Below the pieces are notes generated by a model. That model was not told where the DNA came from, did not search any database, and saw nothing but the letters and a program-made list of their open reading frames with translations. From Bacteroidia bacterium (GTDB lineage Bacteria; Bacteroidota; Bacteroidia; UKL13-3), in the NCBI GenBank assembly GCA_025454875.1, contig JALONP010000016.1, forward strand, positions 1 through 64,000: a stretch of DNA of 64,000 nucleotides, given 5' to 3'. The translations under genes and the position numbers were made by a program. Shown in pieces: positions 37,282 through 45,479 of the stretch. Numbering within the stretch: the stretch's first letter is position 1; each line of letters starts with the position of its first letter.

Positions 37282-39228
37282 ATGTTAAAGAGGAAGCTTT
37301 TTATTTCAATATCCAGCTGTGTATTCTTAGCGACAGTTGCAATGCTCGCCATGTTTTCATTTAAACAGGTTGATTTTTCACCTAATCAAGCGATCGTTAA
37401 GCAGTATGTTACCGATTTTGAAACCTTAAAAGTCAAAGCAGCCCACTTTTATCAAATTGTATCTGGATATCAAAAAAGCAATGAGGGTAATGAGCAATTG
37501 GTTAGAGCATATTATGAAGTGCGCACTGCTTTCAAAAAGGTAGAATTTATATGGGAATATGTCGATCCAATTTATGTTAAAGAGTGGGTAAATGGTGCGC
37601 CTTTACCCAAGTTAGATAAATCAGCTCCTCAATTGGTAATTATCGACCCTAAGGGGTTACAAGTTATCGATGAGTTGTTATTCGCAGATGAGTTGGATTT
37701 AAACGAACTCTCCAAGGTAACCATCGAACTCAATAAGGCCATTCAAGATTATCCCATTCAGCAAAAGTTAAGTGATAGGGTTATTTTGGAAGGAATGCGC
37801 ATTGAGTTAATTAGGCTTTTCAATCTGGGATTAACTGGATTTGACGTCCCCGCTTCCAATAGGGCTTTAGAGGATGCTCAGGTTGTATTTGCAAAAATTG
37901 AATCCACACTTTCGTTCTACACAGAGGCTGTTCAGCAAAAAAATCAAGTAGTTTCAATTGCATGTAATGAAGCAATTGTTAAAGGGAAGAAGCAATTAAA
38001 TGCTGATGTCGATTTTGACTCTTTTGACCGTTTAAAATTCCTTATTGAAGTTGTAAATCCTTTGTATAAATCTATTGGACAAATGCAGCAATTGCTTGAA
38101 GTAGAATCAATATATGAGGTTGTGCCTTCGAGTTCCAAGATTGCATTGAACTACAATGCAACAAATTTGTTCGCTAGTGACTTTTTGAATCCTTTTTATT
38201 ATGTCAATTTGCCGCAAAAAAGATATACTCCTGAATTGGTCGAATTAGGTAAGTATTTGTTTTTTGATCCTTTATTATCAGCATCCAATGAAAGAAGCTG
38301 TGCCAGTTGCCACAATCCCCAAAAAGGGTTTACAGATGGACTAGCAAAAAGCGTGGCCACTGGGTTTAATGGAACTGTTGACCGTAACTCTCCTACATTG
38401 TTAAATGTGGTATACAGTGAACGTTTTTTTCATGATTTACGTGCCGATGCGTTAGAAGACCAGATGGAACATGTTGTTGCGAGTGACAAAGAGTTTAATA
38501 CAAATATTATTGCGATAATGCGTAAACTTTCATTAAGCAACGAATACCAGCAACGATTTAATCAGCTATTTGCTGATTACCCTAACCCTATCAACCAACA
38601 AACCATTTCATTTGCAATAAGCGCATACGTGAGTTCGTTGCATTCTTTTAATTCACCGTTTGATCACTTTGTGCGTGGTGAAGCTAGTAACTTAACCGCT
38701 TCGGCAAAACGTGGTTTCAATTTATTCATGGGTAAAGCTGCTTGTGGTACGTGCCACTTCGCGCCAAACTTTAATGGAACTGTTCCCCCACTTTACATAG
38801 AAAGTGAAAGCGAGGTTCTTGGCGTTCTAGCAAATCCATATGATAAGGTTCTAATATTGGATAAAGATGAAGGACGAATCTCAGCCAAGCTAAAAGAAGG
38901 TGCTCCCTTTTACCGTTATTCTTTTAAAACACCTACTATTCGTAATGTTGCATTAACTGCACCTTACATGCATAACGGTGCATACGCAACAATAGAAGAC
39001 GTAATTGATTTTTACAATAATGGAGGTGGCCTAGGTATTGGATTAGCAGTTCCTTACCAAACATTATCATCCGATTCGCTGCATTTAACCAAACAAGAAA
39101 AGGCTGATCTCATTGAATTTATGAAAGCACTCACTGACACAACTGGTTTAACAAGCAAACCAATCGTATTGCCATTGGTACAAGGAGAAAGCTTATTAAA
39201 CAATCGAAAGGTTGGGGGCAATTACTAA
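37282..39228 (+). CDS. Di-heme cytochrome c peroxidase (MauG/CcpA family) with helical N-domain
   Basis: A 648-residue periplasmic protein. After an N-terminal membrane or signal segment (about residues 8-28), some 270 residues of mainly helical, Cys-free sequence precede the peroxidase part. The two heme sites are CASCH at residue 340 and CGTCH at residue 488, as in di-heme peroxidases of the CcpA/MauG superfamily. A TPTIRNVALTAPYMHNG block, usual for the family, follows. It could reduce hydrogen peroxide or oxidise a partner protein. The N-terminal domain is of unknown role. The stop codon overlaps the ATG of the Rieske gene (TAATG), implying coupled translation. Confidence 0.85.
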   Translation: MLKRKLFISISSCVFLATVAMLAMFSFKQVDFSPNQAIVKQYVTDFETLKVKAAHFYQIVSGYQKSNEGNEQLVRAYYEVRTAFKKVEFIWEYVDPIYVKEWVNGAPLPKLDKSAPQLVIIDPKGLQVIDELLFADELDLNELSKVTIELNKAIQDYPIQQKLSDRVILEGMRIELIRLFNLGLTGFDVPASNRALEDAQVVFAKIESTLSFYTEAVQQKNQVVSIACNEAIVKGKKQLNADVDFDSFDRLKFLIEVVNPLYKSIGQMQQLLEVESIYEVVPSSSKIALNYNATNLFASDFLNPFYYVNLPQKRYTPELVELGKYLFFDPLLSASNERSCASCHNPQKGFTDGLAKSVATGFNGTVDRNSPTLLNVVYSERFFHDLRADALEDQMEHVVASDKEFNTNIIAIMRKLSLSNEYQQRFNQLFADYPNPINQQTISFAISAYVSSLHSFNSPFDHFVRGEASNLTASAKRGFNLFMGKAACGTCHFAPNFNGTVPPLYIESESEVLGVLANPYDKVLILDKDEGRISAKLKEGAPFYRYSFKTPTIRNVALTAPYMHNGAYATIEDVIDFYNNGGGLGIGLAVPYQTLSSDSLHLTKQEKADLIEFMKALTDTTGLTSKPIVLPLVQGESLLNNRKVGGNY

Positions 39229-39899
39229 TGAGGCGCGGTGTGTTTATCAAATATTTAGTGCCAAGTGCTTGGGCCTTGCAAGCCTGCGTGAAAGACGAGG
39301 TAGCAAAACCATTACCCCAACAAGATACGCAAAGGGATATTGCGCTAACATTTCCGCTAATGTCTGACTTTTTAATAAGTGGGGTGCTTAATCCAATTCG
39401 GTTTTTAGCACCCAGTGCGCAAGAAGTAGATGTTAAATTATACAACTTCAATCAAGATACATTACTTGCTCAAGCACAAGGTTTAGATGAGGTTTGGCTT
39501 CAGATTCCAAAGGTAAATATCGAAACAAAATTCAAGCTGCTTATTCAATATACTGTATTTGAAGTTAAAGTTATCACAATGCAAGGCGAACCTATTTCTT
39601 TAAAACAGTACGAGAAACAATTGGGAGAGGGCAAAACAATTGCCGTTGTAAACACCAACAATATACCCTTTGCCTTTAAACAAAATGCCAACCAATCTTT
39701 CACAGCATTTGATATGACATGTACACATAATGGTTGTCCTATAGAGCTTGATGTATCTAACAAATTTCAATGTGGGTGTCATGGATCAACATTTGACGAA
39801 GAAGGGAAAGTTACGAATGGTCCTGCAAATGAACCTTTACGTACGTTTGCTTGGCAATATTTTTTAAATCATAAGGTAGTCGTTGTTCAAAACAGATGA
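39228..39899 (+). CDS. Rieske [2Fe-2S] lipoprotein
   Basis: A 223-residue iron-sulfur protein. The C-terminal Rieske domain has both ligand motifs, CTHNGC (about residues 165-170) and CGCHGS (about 184-189), each supplying a Cys and a His, with the proline loop following at NGPANEPL. The N-terminus is short and has a Cys near residue 20 (LQAC), suggestive of a lipobox, though its preceding hydrophobic stretch is modest. The middle section is unassigned. Rieske clusters transfer single electrons at fairly high potential. It sits between a heme peroxidase and a cytochrome-copper enzyme and overlaps both by one and four bases. Confidence 0.85.
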   Translation: MRRGVFIKYLVPSAWALQACVKDEVAKPLPQQDTQRDIALTFPLMSDFLISGVLNPIRFLAPSAQEVDVKLYNFNQDTLLAQAQGLDEVWLQIPKVNIETKFKLLIQYTVFEVKVITMQGEPISLKQYEKQLGEGKTIAVVNTNNIPFAFKQNANQSFTAFDMTCTHNGCPIELDVSNKFQCGCHGSTFDEEGKVTNGPANEPLRTFAWQYFLNHKVVVVQNR

Positions 39900-41227
39900 G
39901 ATTCGTAATCACTTCTTTTCTTTTTTTCGCTAGCTGTAATCTGCTAGTTGCTCAGTCTATAGCTTATTCTCAAGTAAAACCAATTGTAGATGCAAAATGT
40001 GTTTCTTGCCACCGCACGGATGGGTATGCCCCCTTTTCATTAGAACGTTTTGATGATTTAAAAAAGAGAAGCTTGTTTATAAAGCATGTCGTAAGCACAG
40101 GCTATATGCCACCATGGAAACCCAATAATCATTACCGAAGTTTCGCAAATGATAAGTCGCTCACTGCCGAAGAAAGGCGAATGTTAATAGAGTGGATTGA
40201 TAGTGGTTGTGTGGAAGGGAAGCCAGTGATAAATCAATTGGGCAATAAATATTCGAGTGGTTCTCAATTTAATCGTAAACCAGATTTGGTATTGCAAATG
40301 AGCGCTCCGTTTGAAGTTCCACCAATAAACCAAAACGTGTACATATGCTACAAAATTCCATTCGAATTGCCAAACGACACATTTGTGAGCGCAATCGAAT
40401 TTGTACCCGGAAATAAAAGTGTTGTGCACCATGCCAGTTATCAGATTTTGGCAGTTGAAGATGATGTTAATGTAAATGCAGGGCCTGCTTATTTTATGTA
40501 TGATGCCGATACGTTAAATAGGGTAAAGGATGACCATGATTATAGGTACTTTAAGTTGATTGGGCAGAGTGGAGCGATGCCAATTGAAATGTACCACAAT
40601 GGGTGGTTGCCGGGAACATCAGTACAGCAATATCCAAAAGGTATTGGATTTCATTTACCTAAAAAGGGCGTATTGCTTATTCGTAACTTTCATTATTCCC
40701 CAACAGCTATACCTCAAAAGGATTTATCAAAGTTTTACCTTTTTTTCTCGGAAGTACAGCCTGAACGCAAAATCGGATTTGCAGCATTTAAACCTAAAAA
40801 TCCAACTGCAGATGGCAAATGGTACATCAAAGCAAATGACAGTAACTTCACAGCATATATCAATGTCAAATTTCACAATGATGTTTCATTGCTTAATATC
40901 AATCCACATATGCACCGTTTGGGAAAATATTTTATTGCATATGCTCTAACTGCCACAAACGACACAATCAAATTAATTGAAATTCCGAATTGGGATTTTA
41001 ATTGGCAAGAGTTTTATCGCTTTCAAAAGATGGTTAAAATTCCTGCTGGCTCCGTTCTTCATGCCGAAGCGATATATGATAACTCAGCTAGTAATCCCGA
41101 AAATCCGCACAATCCACCGCAGGATGTGTTGTTTGAATGGGGCATGAATGATGATAGCGAAATGATGCGCTTGGTATTATTGTATTTACCTTACCAAGTT
41201 GGAGACGAAAAAATTAGTTTAGAATAA
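39896..41227 (+). CDS. Cytochrome c fused to a type II copper monooxygenase-like domain
   Basis: A 443-residue exported protein. Signal peptide, then a class I-like heme site (CVSCH, Cys35) in a domain with TGYMPPWKP, then a region resembling the copper type II, ascorbate-dependent monooxygenases (peptidylglycine hydroxylase fold). Candidate copper ligands appear in the right order: His178-His179 (CuA), His266 (NFHYS), His338 and His340 in PHMH (CuB) and Met417 (EWGMND). The enzyme family hydroxylates C-H bonds. Here the heme domain would supply electrons in place of ascorbate. Its ATG overlaps the Rieske stop (ATGA). The substrate is unknown. Confidence 0.75.
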   Translation: MRFVITSFLFFASCNLLVAQSIAYSQVKPIVDAKCVSCHRTDGYAPFSLERFDDLKKRSLFIKHVVSTGYMPPWKPNNHYRSFANDKSLTAEERRMLIEWIDSGCVEGKPVINQLGNKYSSGSQFNRKPDLVLQMSAPFEVPPINQNVYICYKIPFELPNDTFVSAIEFVPGNKSVVHHASYQILAVEDDVNVNAGPAYFMYDADTLNRVKDDHDYRYFKLIGQSGAMPIEMYHNGWLPGTSVQQYPKGIGFHLPKKGVLLIRNFHYSPTAIPQKDLSKFYLFFSEVQPERKIGFAAFKPKNPTADGKWYIKANDSNFTAYINVKFHNDVSLLNINPHMHRLGKYFIAYALTATNDTIKLIEIPNWDFNWQEFYRFQKMVKIPAGSVLHAEAIYDNSASNPENPHNPPQDVLFEWGMNDDSEMMRLVLLYLPYQVGDEKISLE

Positions 41228-41228
41228 G

Positions 41229-41654
41229 TTACCCTCTGCAGTTTTTACAAATACCTGTAATAGCAAACTGATAACTACTTGCTGAATATCCTTTAGGTAA
41301 CGAGATGGCCGGTAATATTACCGTATCAAGGCAAAAGGTGCCGTTGCATTGTGTGCAGTTAAAATGTACATGCTCGTCATGATGTGTGTGTATATCACAG
41401 TTTGCTTGGCACAAGGCATACTTAGCAGTACCTTGGTGATCGAATGTTTTATGAATAAGGCCCTGTTCCTCAAAGCTGATAAGTAACCGGTAAAGCGTTA
41501 CCCTATCAGCAACTGCTTTCATTTGGTGTTCTATTTCTGAATAGGCAATTGCTTGTGATGATTTAGTTAATATTTCAAGAACCCTCAAACGCGCTGGTGT
41601 TTTTTTGAGCCCATGGTTTTTTAACAATGTTGTAAATCGTTCAGTAAGTGGCAT
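41229..41654 (-). CDS. Fur-family metalloregulator, probably Zur-like
   Basis: A 141-residue Fur-family repressor. The N-terminal winged helix contains KKTPARLRVLEIL and the recognition-helix segment DRVTLYRLL. The C-terminal dimer domain has a His-rich loop (HTHHDEHVHF) and two CxxC pairs (CTQC, CKNC) for a structural zinc. A Zur (zinc) role is inferred because the divergent operon has a COG0523 metallochaperone and His-rich lipoproteins, but Fur and PerR cannot be excluded from sequence alone. It ends just past the copper-monooxygenase gene. Its -7 box lies only 5 bases before the ATG, so the transcript may be leaderless. Confidence 0.8.
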   Translation of the reverse strand: MPLTERFTTLLKNHGLKKTPARLRVLEILTKSSQAIAYSEIEHQMKAVADRVTLYRLLISFEEQGLIHKTFDHQGTAKYALCQANCDIHTHHDEHVHFNCTQCNGTFCLDTVILPAISLPKGYSASSYQFAITGICKNCRG

Positions 41655-41658
41655 ACTT

Positions 41659-41690
41659 CAAATATACAGATAAATGTATGAATGTTGCAA
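41659..41690 (-). promoter_or_regulatory. Promoter for the Fur-family regulator (TTG-N21-TATATTTG)
   Basis: Read on the minus strand, TTG (41688-41690) and a perfect TATATTTG (41659-41666) are 21 bases apart. The -33 element overlaps the TGTTGCA palindrome at 41683, so the regulator may control its own gene. Confidence 0.5.
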
Positions 41691-41718
41691 ATGCAACAAT
41701 ATTGCATTTACGTAAATG
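41683..41718. promoter_or_regulatory. Overlapping palindromes, candidate Fur/Zur operator
   Basis: Three inverted repeats overlap. TGTTGCA-AA-TGCAACA lies at 41683-41698. ATGCAACAATATTGCAT at 41691-41707 has arms ATGCAA/TTGCAT around a 5-base centre, similar in size to 7-1-7 Fur boxes. A perfect CATTTACGTAAATG lies at 41705-41718. They cover the -33 elements of both divergent promoters. Confidence 0.6.
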
Positions 41719-41731
41719 ATGCCTATATTTG
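41702..41731 (+). promoter_or_regulatory. Promoter for the metal-binding operon (TTG-N19-TATATTTG)
   Basis: A textbook match: TTG at 41702-41704, a 19-base spacer and TATATTTG at 41724-41731, 22 bases before the ATG at 41754. The -33 TTG lies inside the candidate operator, fitting repression by metal-loaded regulator. Confidence 0.7.
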
Positions 41732-41753
41732 CATCCTCAAATAAAAAATAAGT

Positions 41754-42479
41754 ATGAAAACGATAAACTATCTTCCTTTAGCATTATTAGCTGCTTCGCT
41801 AACTTTTAGTGGATGCGATGAGCATGATCATGATGACGACCACAATCATGAGCACAAAAAACCAACCGTTTCGTTTATTAATCCCACAGAAGGTGCAACC
41901 TACAATGAAGGAGATACGCTTTGGCTGCGTGTGAATATGAAAAGTGAAGAAGACTTACACGATTATTCACTTGAAGTTAAAAATCTAACCACGGGTGCTA
42001 CAGAATACACCTATGGTGGTCACTCACACAATAAAGAATTAACAACGGCCCTGTCTTATGTGCCAAATGTAGATGCAACAAGTGTCATGCAATTAATTGT
42101 AATTAATAAAGACCATGATGGAAATGAACAACAACGAAAGGCAGTAAACTTTACTATTAATAATGTTTCCAATACACAAATACCTAAAATCAATTTACTT
42201 TCACCAACTGCAAATAGTCACTTTCACAATGGTTCAAAAATGCGTATACGTGGAAATTTTGAACATAATAGCAATTTAAAGGAGGCATCCATTGTACTTA
42301 AAAAGAACGGTTCGGTTGTGCTAGATTATTCACCAGTATTGAGCTCAACAAAAACTTATGCTTTTGATACAACTCACACAATTAATACCAGTGGTCACAG
42401 TGATTATGATTTGGTTATCACGGTAAAAGATCATGATAATAATACCAACTCACGCACCATGAGTTTCCATGTTCACTAA
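41754..42479 (+). CDS. His/Asp-rich lipoprotein A, 241 aa
   Basis: An exported lipoprotein (lipobox FSGC) whose mature N-terminus is a metal-binding-like tail: DEHDHDDDHNHEH. Two immunoglobulin-like segments follow (about residues 36-130 and 145-241), both with strand patterns typical of beta-sandwich modules, and further His residues (GGHSHN, FHVH at the end). It has the same length as the lipoprotein encoded at 45480 and shares many blocks with it, such as DTLWLRVN, LHDY and YAFDTTH. As the first gene after the Zur-like promoter, it probably binds zinc or another metal at the cell surface. No enzyme motif is present. Confidence 0.7.
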   Translation: MKTINYLPLALLAASLTFSGCDEHDHDDDHNHEHKKPTVSFINPTEGATYNEGDTLWLRVNMKSEEDLHDYSLEVKNLTTGATEYTYGGHSHNKELTTALSYVPNVDATSVMQLIVINKDHDGNEQQRKAVNFTINNVSNTQIPKINLLSPTANSHFHNGSKMRIRGNFEHNSNLKEASIVLKKNGSVVLDYSPVLSSTKTYAFDTTHTINTSGHSDYDLVITVKDHDNNTNSRTMSFHVH

Positions 42480-42495
42480 CAACTAAGTATGGTTT

Positions 42496-43695
42496 ATGAA
42501 GAAGTTACCTGTTACTGTTTTAAGTGGTTTTTTGGGATCAGGAAAAACAACCCTGCTCAATCATGTATTGCACAATAAGCAAGGCTTAAAGGTGGCCGTA
42601 ATTGTGAATGATATGAGTGAAGTAAACACTGATGCGAGGCTGGTTGAAAACGAACAAGTGCTTTCCCGAACTGAGGAAAAGTTGGTAGAAATGAGTAACG
42701 GCTGCATTTGTTGCACACTTCGCGAAGATTTAATGCTTGAAGTCGAAAAACTTGCTAAAGAAAATCGATTTGATTATTTGCTAATTGAAAGTACAGGTAT
42801 TTCAGAGCCACTTCCTGTTGCCCAAACATTTTCTTTTGTAGATACTGAAAAGGGAATTGACCTATCGCGGTTTAGTATATTGGATACGATGGTAACGGTG
42901 ATTGATTGTTTTAATTTCTTTCAAGATTTCAGTTCTGTTGAAACATTGGTTGATCGTAAGTTAACAGATGATTTCGAAGATGTTCGCCAAATAGTGAACC
43001 TATTGGTTGACCAAATTGAATTTGCAAATGTAATCGTATTAAACAAAATAGATTTGGTTAGATCTCAAGATGTTCAATTGATTGAAGCATTAATCATGCG
43101 CATCAATCCAAAAGCGCGAATTGTTAAAAGTACGTTTGCGAATGTTGATGTGAGTACAATTCTCAACACAGGCTTGTTTAATTTTGATGAGGCAAGTGCT
43201 ACGGAAGAGTGGCAAAAGGAACTTGCCAATAAACACGTACCTGAAACAGAAGAATATGGTATTTCATCTTTTGTTTTTAAAACACAAAAGCCTTTTCATC
43301 CTGAGCGGTTGTGGAATTATTTAAATAATTTGTTTCCGAACAATATTATTCGAACAAAAGGGATGTTTTGGCTCGCCTCCCGACCGGATGATGCAATGGT
43401 ATTTGGGCAAGCTGGCGGAAGCTCTCGCATTGAAAAGGCAGGAATTTGGTGGTGTGTATTGCCTTACGCGCAACGCATTCAAAATCCTTCATTTTTAGAT
43501 AACCAACAATATATTGAAAGTAAATGGAGTAAGCAATGGGGTGATCGAATGACCGAATGGGTTATCATTGGCCAAGATATGGATAAAGCGAAAATTACTC
43601 AGGAACTAGAAGACTGTTTATTAACGGATGAAGAGTGCGCAGTGTACCAACCTAAAGGTTCCTTGTTTGTTGATCCGTTCCCAAGATACAATTAG
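42496..43695 (+). CDS. COG0523 GTPase, ZigA-like metallochaperone
   Basis: A 399-residue G3E GTPase of the CobW/COG0523 group. P-loop SGFLGSGKTT (about residues 10-19), the metal-binding CxCC motif in NGCICCTLRE (near 72), the ESTGISEP Walker B-like segment and the NKID base-recognition motif are intact; a CobW C-terminal domain follows. These proteins move zinc or another metal into client enzymes during starvation, and Zur-controlled members are known in other bacteria. It begins 16 bases after lipoprotein A, in the same transcription unit, which is the main support for a zinc role. Confidence 0.85.
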   Translation: MKKLPVTVLSGFLGSGKTTLLNHVLHNKQGLKVAVIVNDMSEVNTDARLVENEQVLSRTEEKLVEMSNGCICCTLREDLMLEVEKLAKENRFDYLLIESTGISEPLPVAQTFSFVDTEKGIDLSRFSILDTMVTVIDCFNFFQDFSSVETLVDRKLTDDFEDVRQIVNLLVDQIEFANVIVLNKIDLVRSQDVQLIEALIMRINPKARIVKSTFANVDVSTILNTGLFNFDEASATEEWQKELANKHVPETEEYGISSFVFKTQKPFHPERLWNYLNNLFPNNIIRTKGMFWLASRPDDAMVFGQAGGSSRIEKAGIWWCVLPYAQRIQNPSFLDNQQYIESKWSKQWGDRMTEWVIIGQDMDKAKITQELEDCLLTDEECAVYQPKGSLFVDPFPRYN

Positions 43696-43804
43696 TCAAT
43701 CAATATAAGTGTTTAAAAAGTCGTCTTTTCCTTCAGAAAATTGTTTTCTATAAACAAGAGTTTAGTCAATATTAGACGCTCAATAATTGCTTTATAAAAC
43801 CTGC

Positions 43805-43834
43805 TTGCTATTATCTTTTTCTACAGTAACTTTG
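43805..43834 (+). promoter_or_regulatory. Promoter (TTG-N19-TAACTTTG) before the small Cys protein gene
   Basis: TTG at 43805-43807 and TAACTTTG at 43827-43834 are separated by exactly 19 bases. The -7 box ends 6 bases before the TTG start codon at 43840, so transcription and translation may begin at nearly the same base. Confidence 0.6.
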
Positions 43835-43839
43835 ACCCG

Positions 43840-44214
43840 TTGAAAAAAGTACTGTCAATATTATTGGTGTTAGCCCTATTTTTTCAGTTCTCAATTAAAA
43901 TTGGAATTGTAGGGTACTTTATAATACACCAAGATTATATCGAAAAGTATTTGTGTATTAACAGAGACAGACCGGAATTGGAGTGTAAGGGGAAGTGCCA
44001 ACTCAAAAAGCAACTACAAAAAGAGGCAGAAAATGAGCGTAAACTCCCATCATCTTCAGTAAAAGAAATAATTGAAACGCTAGTCTTTTTTGAATCACAT
44101 ACCATTACTGCTGGATTATTTTTAAACCAACAACCACAAATCAAGCTTTTTGCGTATTCATTCAGTTGCATCAATGCAACGCTTGATACCCCGTTTCATC
44201 CACCATGTGTTTAA
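43840..44214 (+). CDS. Small exported Cys-containing protein, 124 aa
   Basis: I know no named family. The first 30 residues form a hydrophobic signal or membrane helix (MKKVLSILLVLALFF). Then come a Cys (YLCINRDRPE) and a CKGKCQLKKQL motif (Cys-x3-Cys with basic residues), a charged stretch, and a C-terminal Cys in PPCV. Similar short proteins with this Cys block occur beside metal-related genes in Bacteroidota, so a periplasmic metal or redox role is possible. The only plausible start is TTG at 43840, placed 6 bases after a consensus -7 box. It lies between the GTPase gene and the outer-membrane protein gene. Confidence 0.6.
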   Translation: MKKVLSILLVLALFFQFSIKIGIVGYFIIHQDYIEKYLCINRDRPELECKGKCQLKKQLQKEAENERKLPSSSVKEIIETLVFFESHTITAGLFLNQQPQIKLFAYSFSCINATLDTPFHPPCV

Positions 44215-44221
44215 GTTGAGG

Positions 44222-44250
44222 AAAACGAACGGTTGTTTCGTTTTAATTTT
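44222..44250 (+). terminator. Likely terminator after the small Cys protein gene
   Basis: Stem AAAACGAA / TTCGTTTT (44222-44229 with 44237-44244), a 7-base loop and a T-rich tail to 44250 on the plus strand. It begins 8 bases past the stop codon. Confidence 0.6.
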
Positions 44251-44530
44251 CCTGTTCTTCATTCCTGTCATTCGTAATACGAAGTTTTGCTAATTGGCGG
44301 TAACGTACTGTTTCTTCATTGCTGCACGCTCTATCTATACAATACTACCCAATACACTATAGATGAAAGAAGTGTAGCCTGCAGGAAATAGATCCAATGG
44401 CGAGTCGTTTTAAAAAGCGTTTCTAAGCTGTTACTAACTGCCTTAAAAGGTTTGCTGCAATCTATTACAAATGGCATTTACCCCTCAATTAATAACGTTT
44501 AGCAAGCAAGTACAATTCAATAAAGTAAAA
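44251..44530. other. Intergenic region before the CDACGCS outer-membrane gene; no gene seen
   Basis: With the preceding terminator this makes a 316-base gap. It has no convincing ORF, tRNA or consensus promoter. A short stretch near 44485-44500 (GGCATTTACC) resembles half of the palindromes at 41705, but the match is too partial to call an operator. Confidence 0.4.
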
Positions 44531-45463
44531 ATGAACACTACATCTTTGAAACGATTCAATTGTGATGGCTCCATGTCTAAAATATCCATACTGCTTATTT
44601 TAAGTGTGTGTGTAATTCAAACCTACGCCTGCGATGCTTGTGGGTGTTCTGTTAACGCAAATTACTTTGGCATTCTACCCCAATTTAATAAGCATTTTAT
44701 GGGTATACGAATGATGCAAAGCAACTTCGACATGCAACACACTCCAACCCTTTTTCCTAAAGAGGATCCTTATTTTAAGGAGCAACTTAACCGATACGAA
44801 ATTTGGGGAAGGTATTATATCACCAATCGGATAGTTGCATTCGCAAGTATACCTTGGCAAAATAATATCAGAATCGATCAAGGTATTACCACCTCTTATC
44901 AGGGATTTGCTGATGCCACGTTATCTGCTAATTATATTGCAATAAATACAGGTGACAGCGGGCGTTTAACGTTGCGAAATACACTAATGATAGGAGCAGG
45001 TATAAAATTACCTACCGGTAAATTTCGTTCAGAAAGACCTGCATCAATTCAAACAGGAACGGGTACATGGGATTACAATTTTAACATCATTTACACGATT
45101 AGGTATAAAAACTGGGGGTTGAATGCAGATGCCACTTATCGAATAAATGGTAGCAGTGAAACGTATCAATATGGAAATCGATTGATATCGAGTGCTCGGT
45201 TATTTTACTGGCGTAAAGTTCGGAGTATTTCTTTGCTTCCAAATGCTGGTGTGCTCATTGAGCACGCAGCTCTGGATAAAAGCAATGAAATTCCTCAAAT
45301 TTATACTGGAGGGAATGGAATTTACTTTGCACCTGGTGTCGACATGTATTTAAGGCGTTTTGTATTGGGCTTCAACATCACCGTTCCAATTAATGAAACA
45401 CTAAACAATGGGTATGCCAACACCCAAAATCGTTTGGCAACACAACTTTTATTTCTTTTCTAA
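44531..45463 (+). CDS. Outer-membrane beta-barrel protein with CDACGCS motif
   Basis: A 310-residue exported protein from ATG 44531, or 296 from ATG 44573 (MSKISILL). After the signal segment comes a Cys motif, ACDACGCSVNANYFGI, which also begins a Bacteroidota group of unassigned outer-membrane proteins. The rest has about 12-14 amphipathic strands and ends LLFLF, as expected for a small barrel. It may be a channel for metal or chelate transport, consistent with its neighbours, but this is inference. It ends 16 bases before lipoprotein B, so both should share a transcript. Confidence 0.65.
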   Translation: MNTTSLKRFNCDGSMSKISILLILSVCVIQTYACDACGCSVNANYFGILPQFNKHFMGIRMMQSNFDMQHTPTLFPKEDPYFKEQLNRYEIWGRYYITNRIVAFASIPWQNNIRIDQGITTSYQGFADATLSANYIAINTGDSGRLTLRNTLMIGAGIKLPTGKFRSERPASIQTGTGTWDYNFNIIYTIRYKNWGLNADATYRINGSSETYQYGNRLISSARLFYWRKVRSISLLPNAGVLIEHAALDKSNEIPQIYTGGNGIYFAPGVDMYLRRFVLGFNITVPINETLNNGYANTQNRLATQLLFLF

Positions 45464-45479
45464 AACAAAAACTAACAAT

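Noticed and set aside
44480-44500. Second Zur-type operator upstream of the CDACGCS protein gene
   Set aside because: Only a partial half-site resembles the 41705 palindrome, and no promoter is found next to it.
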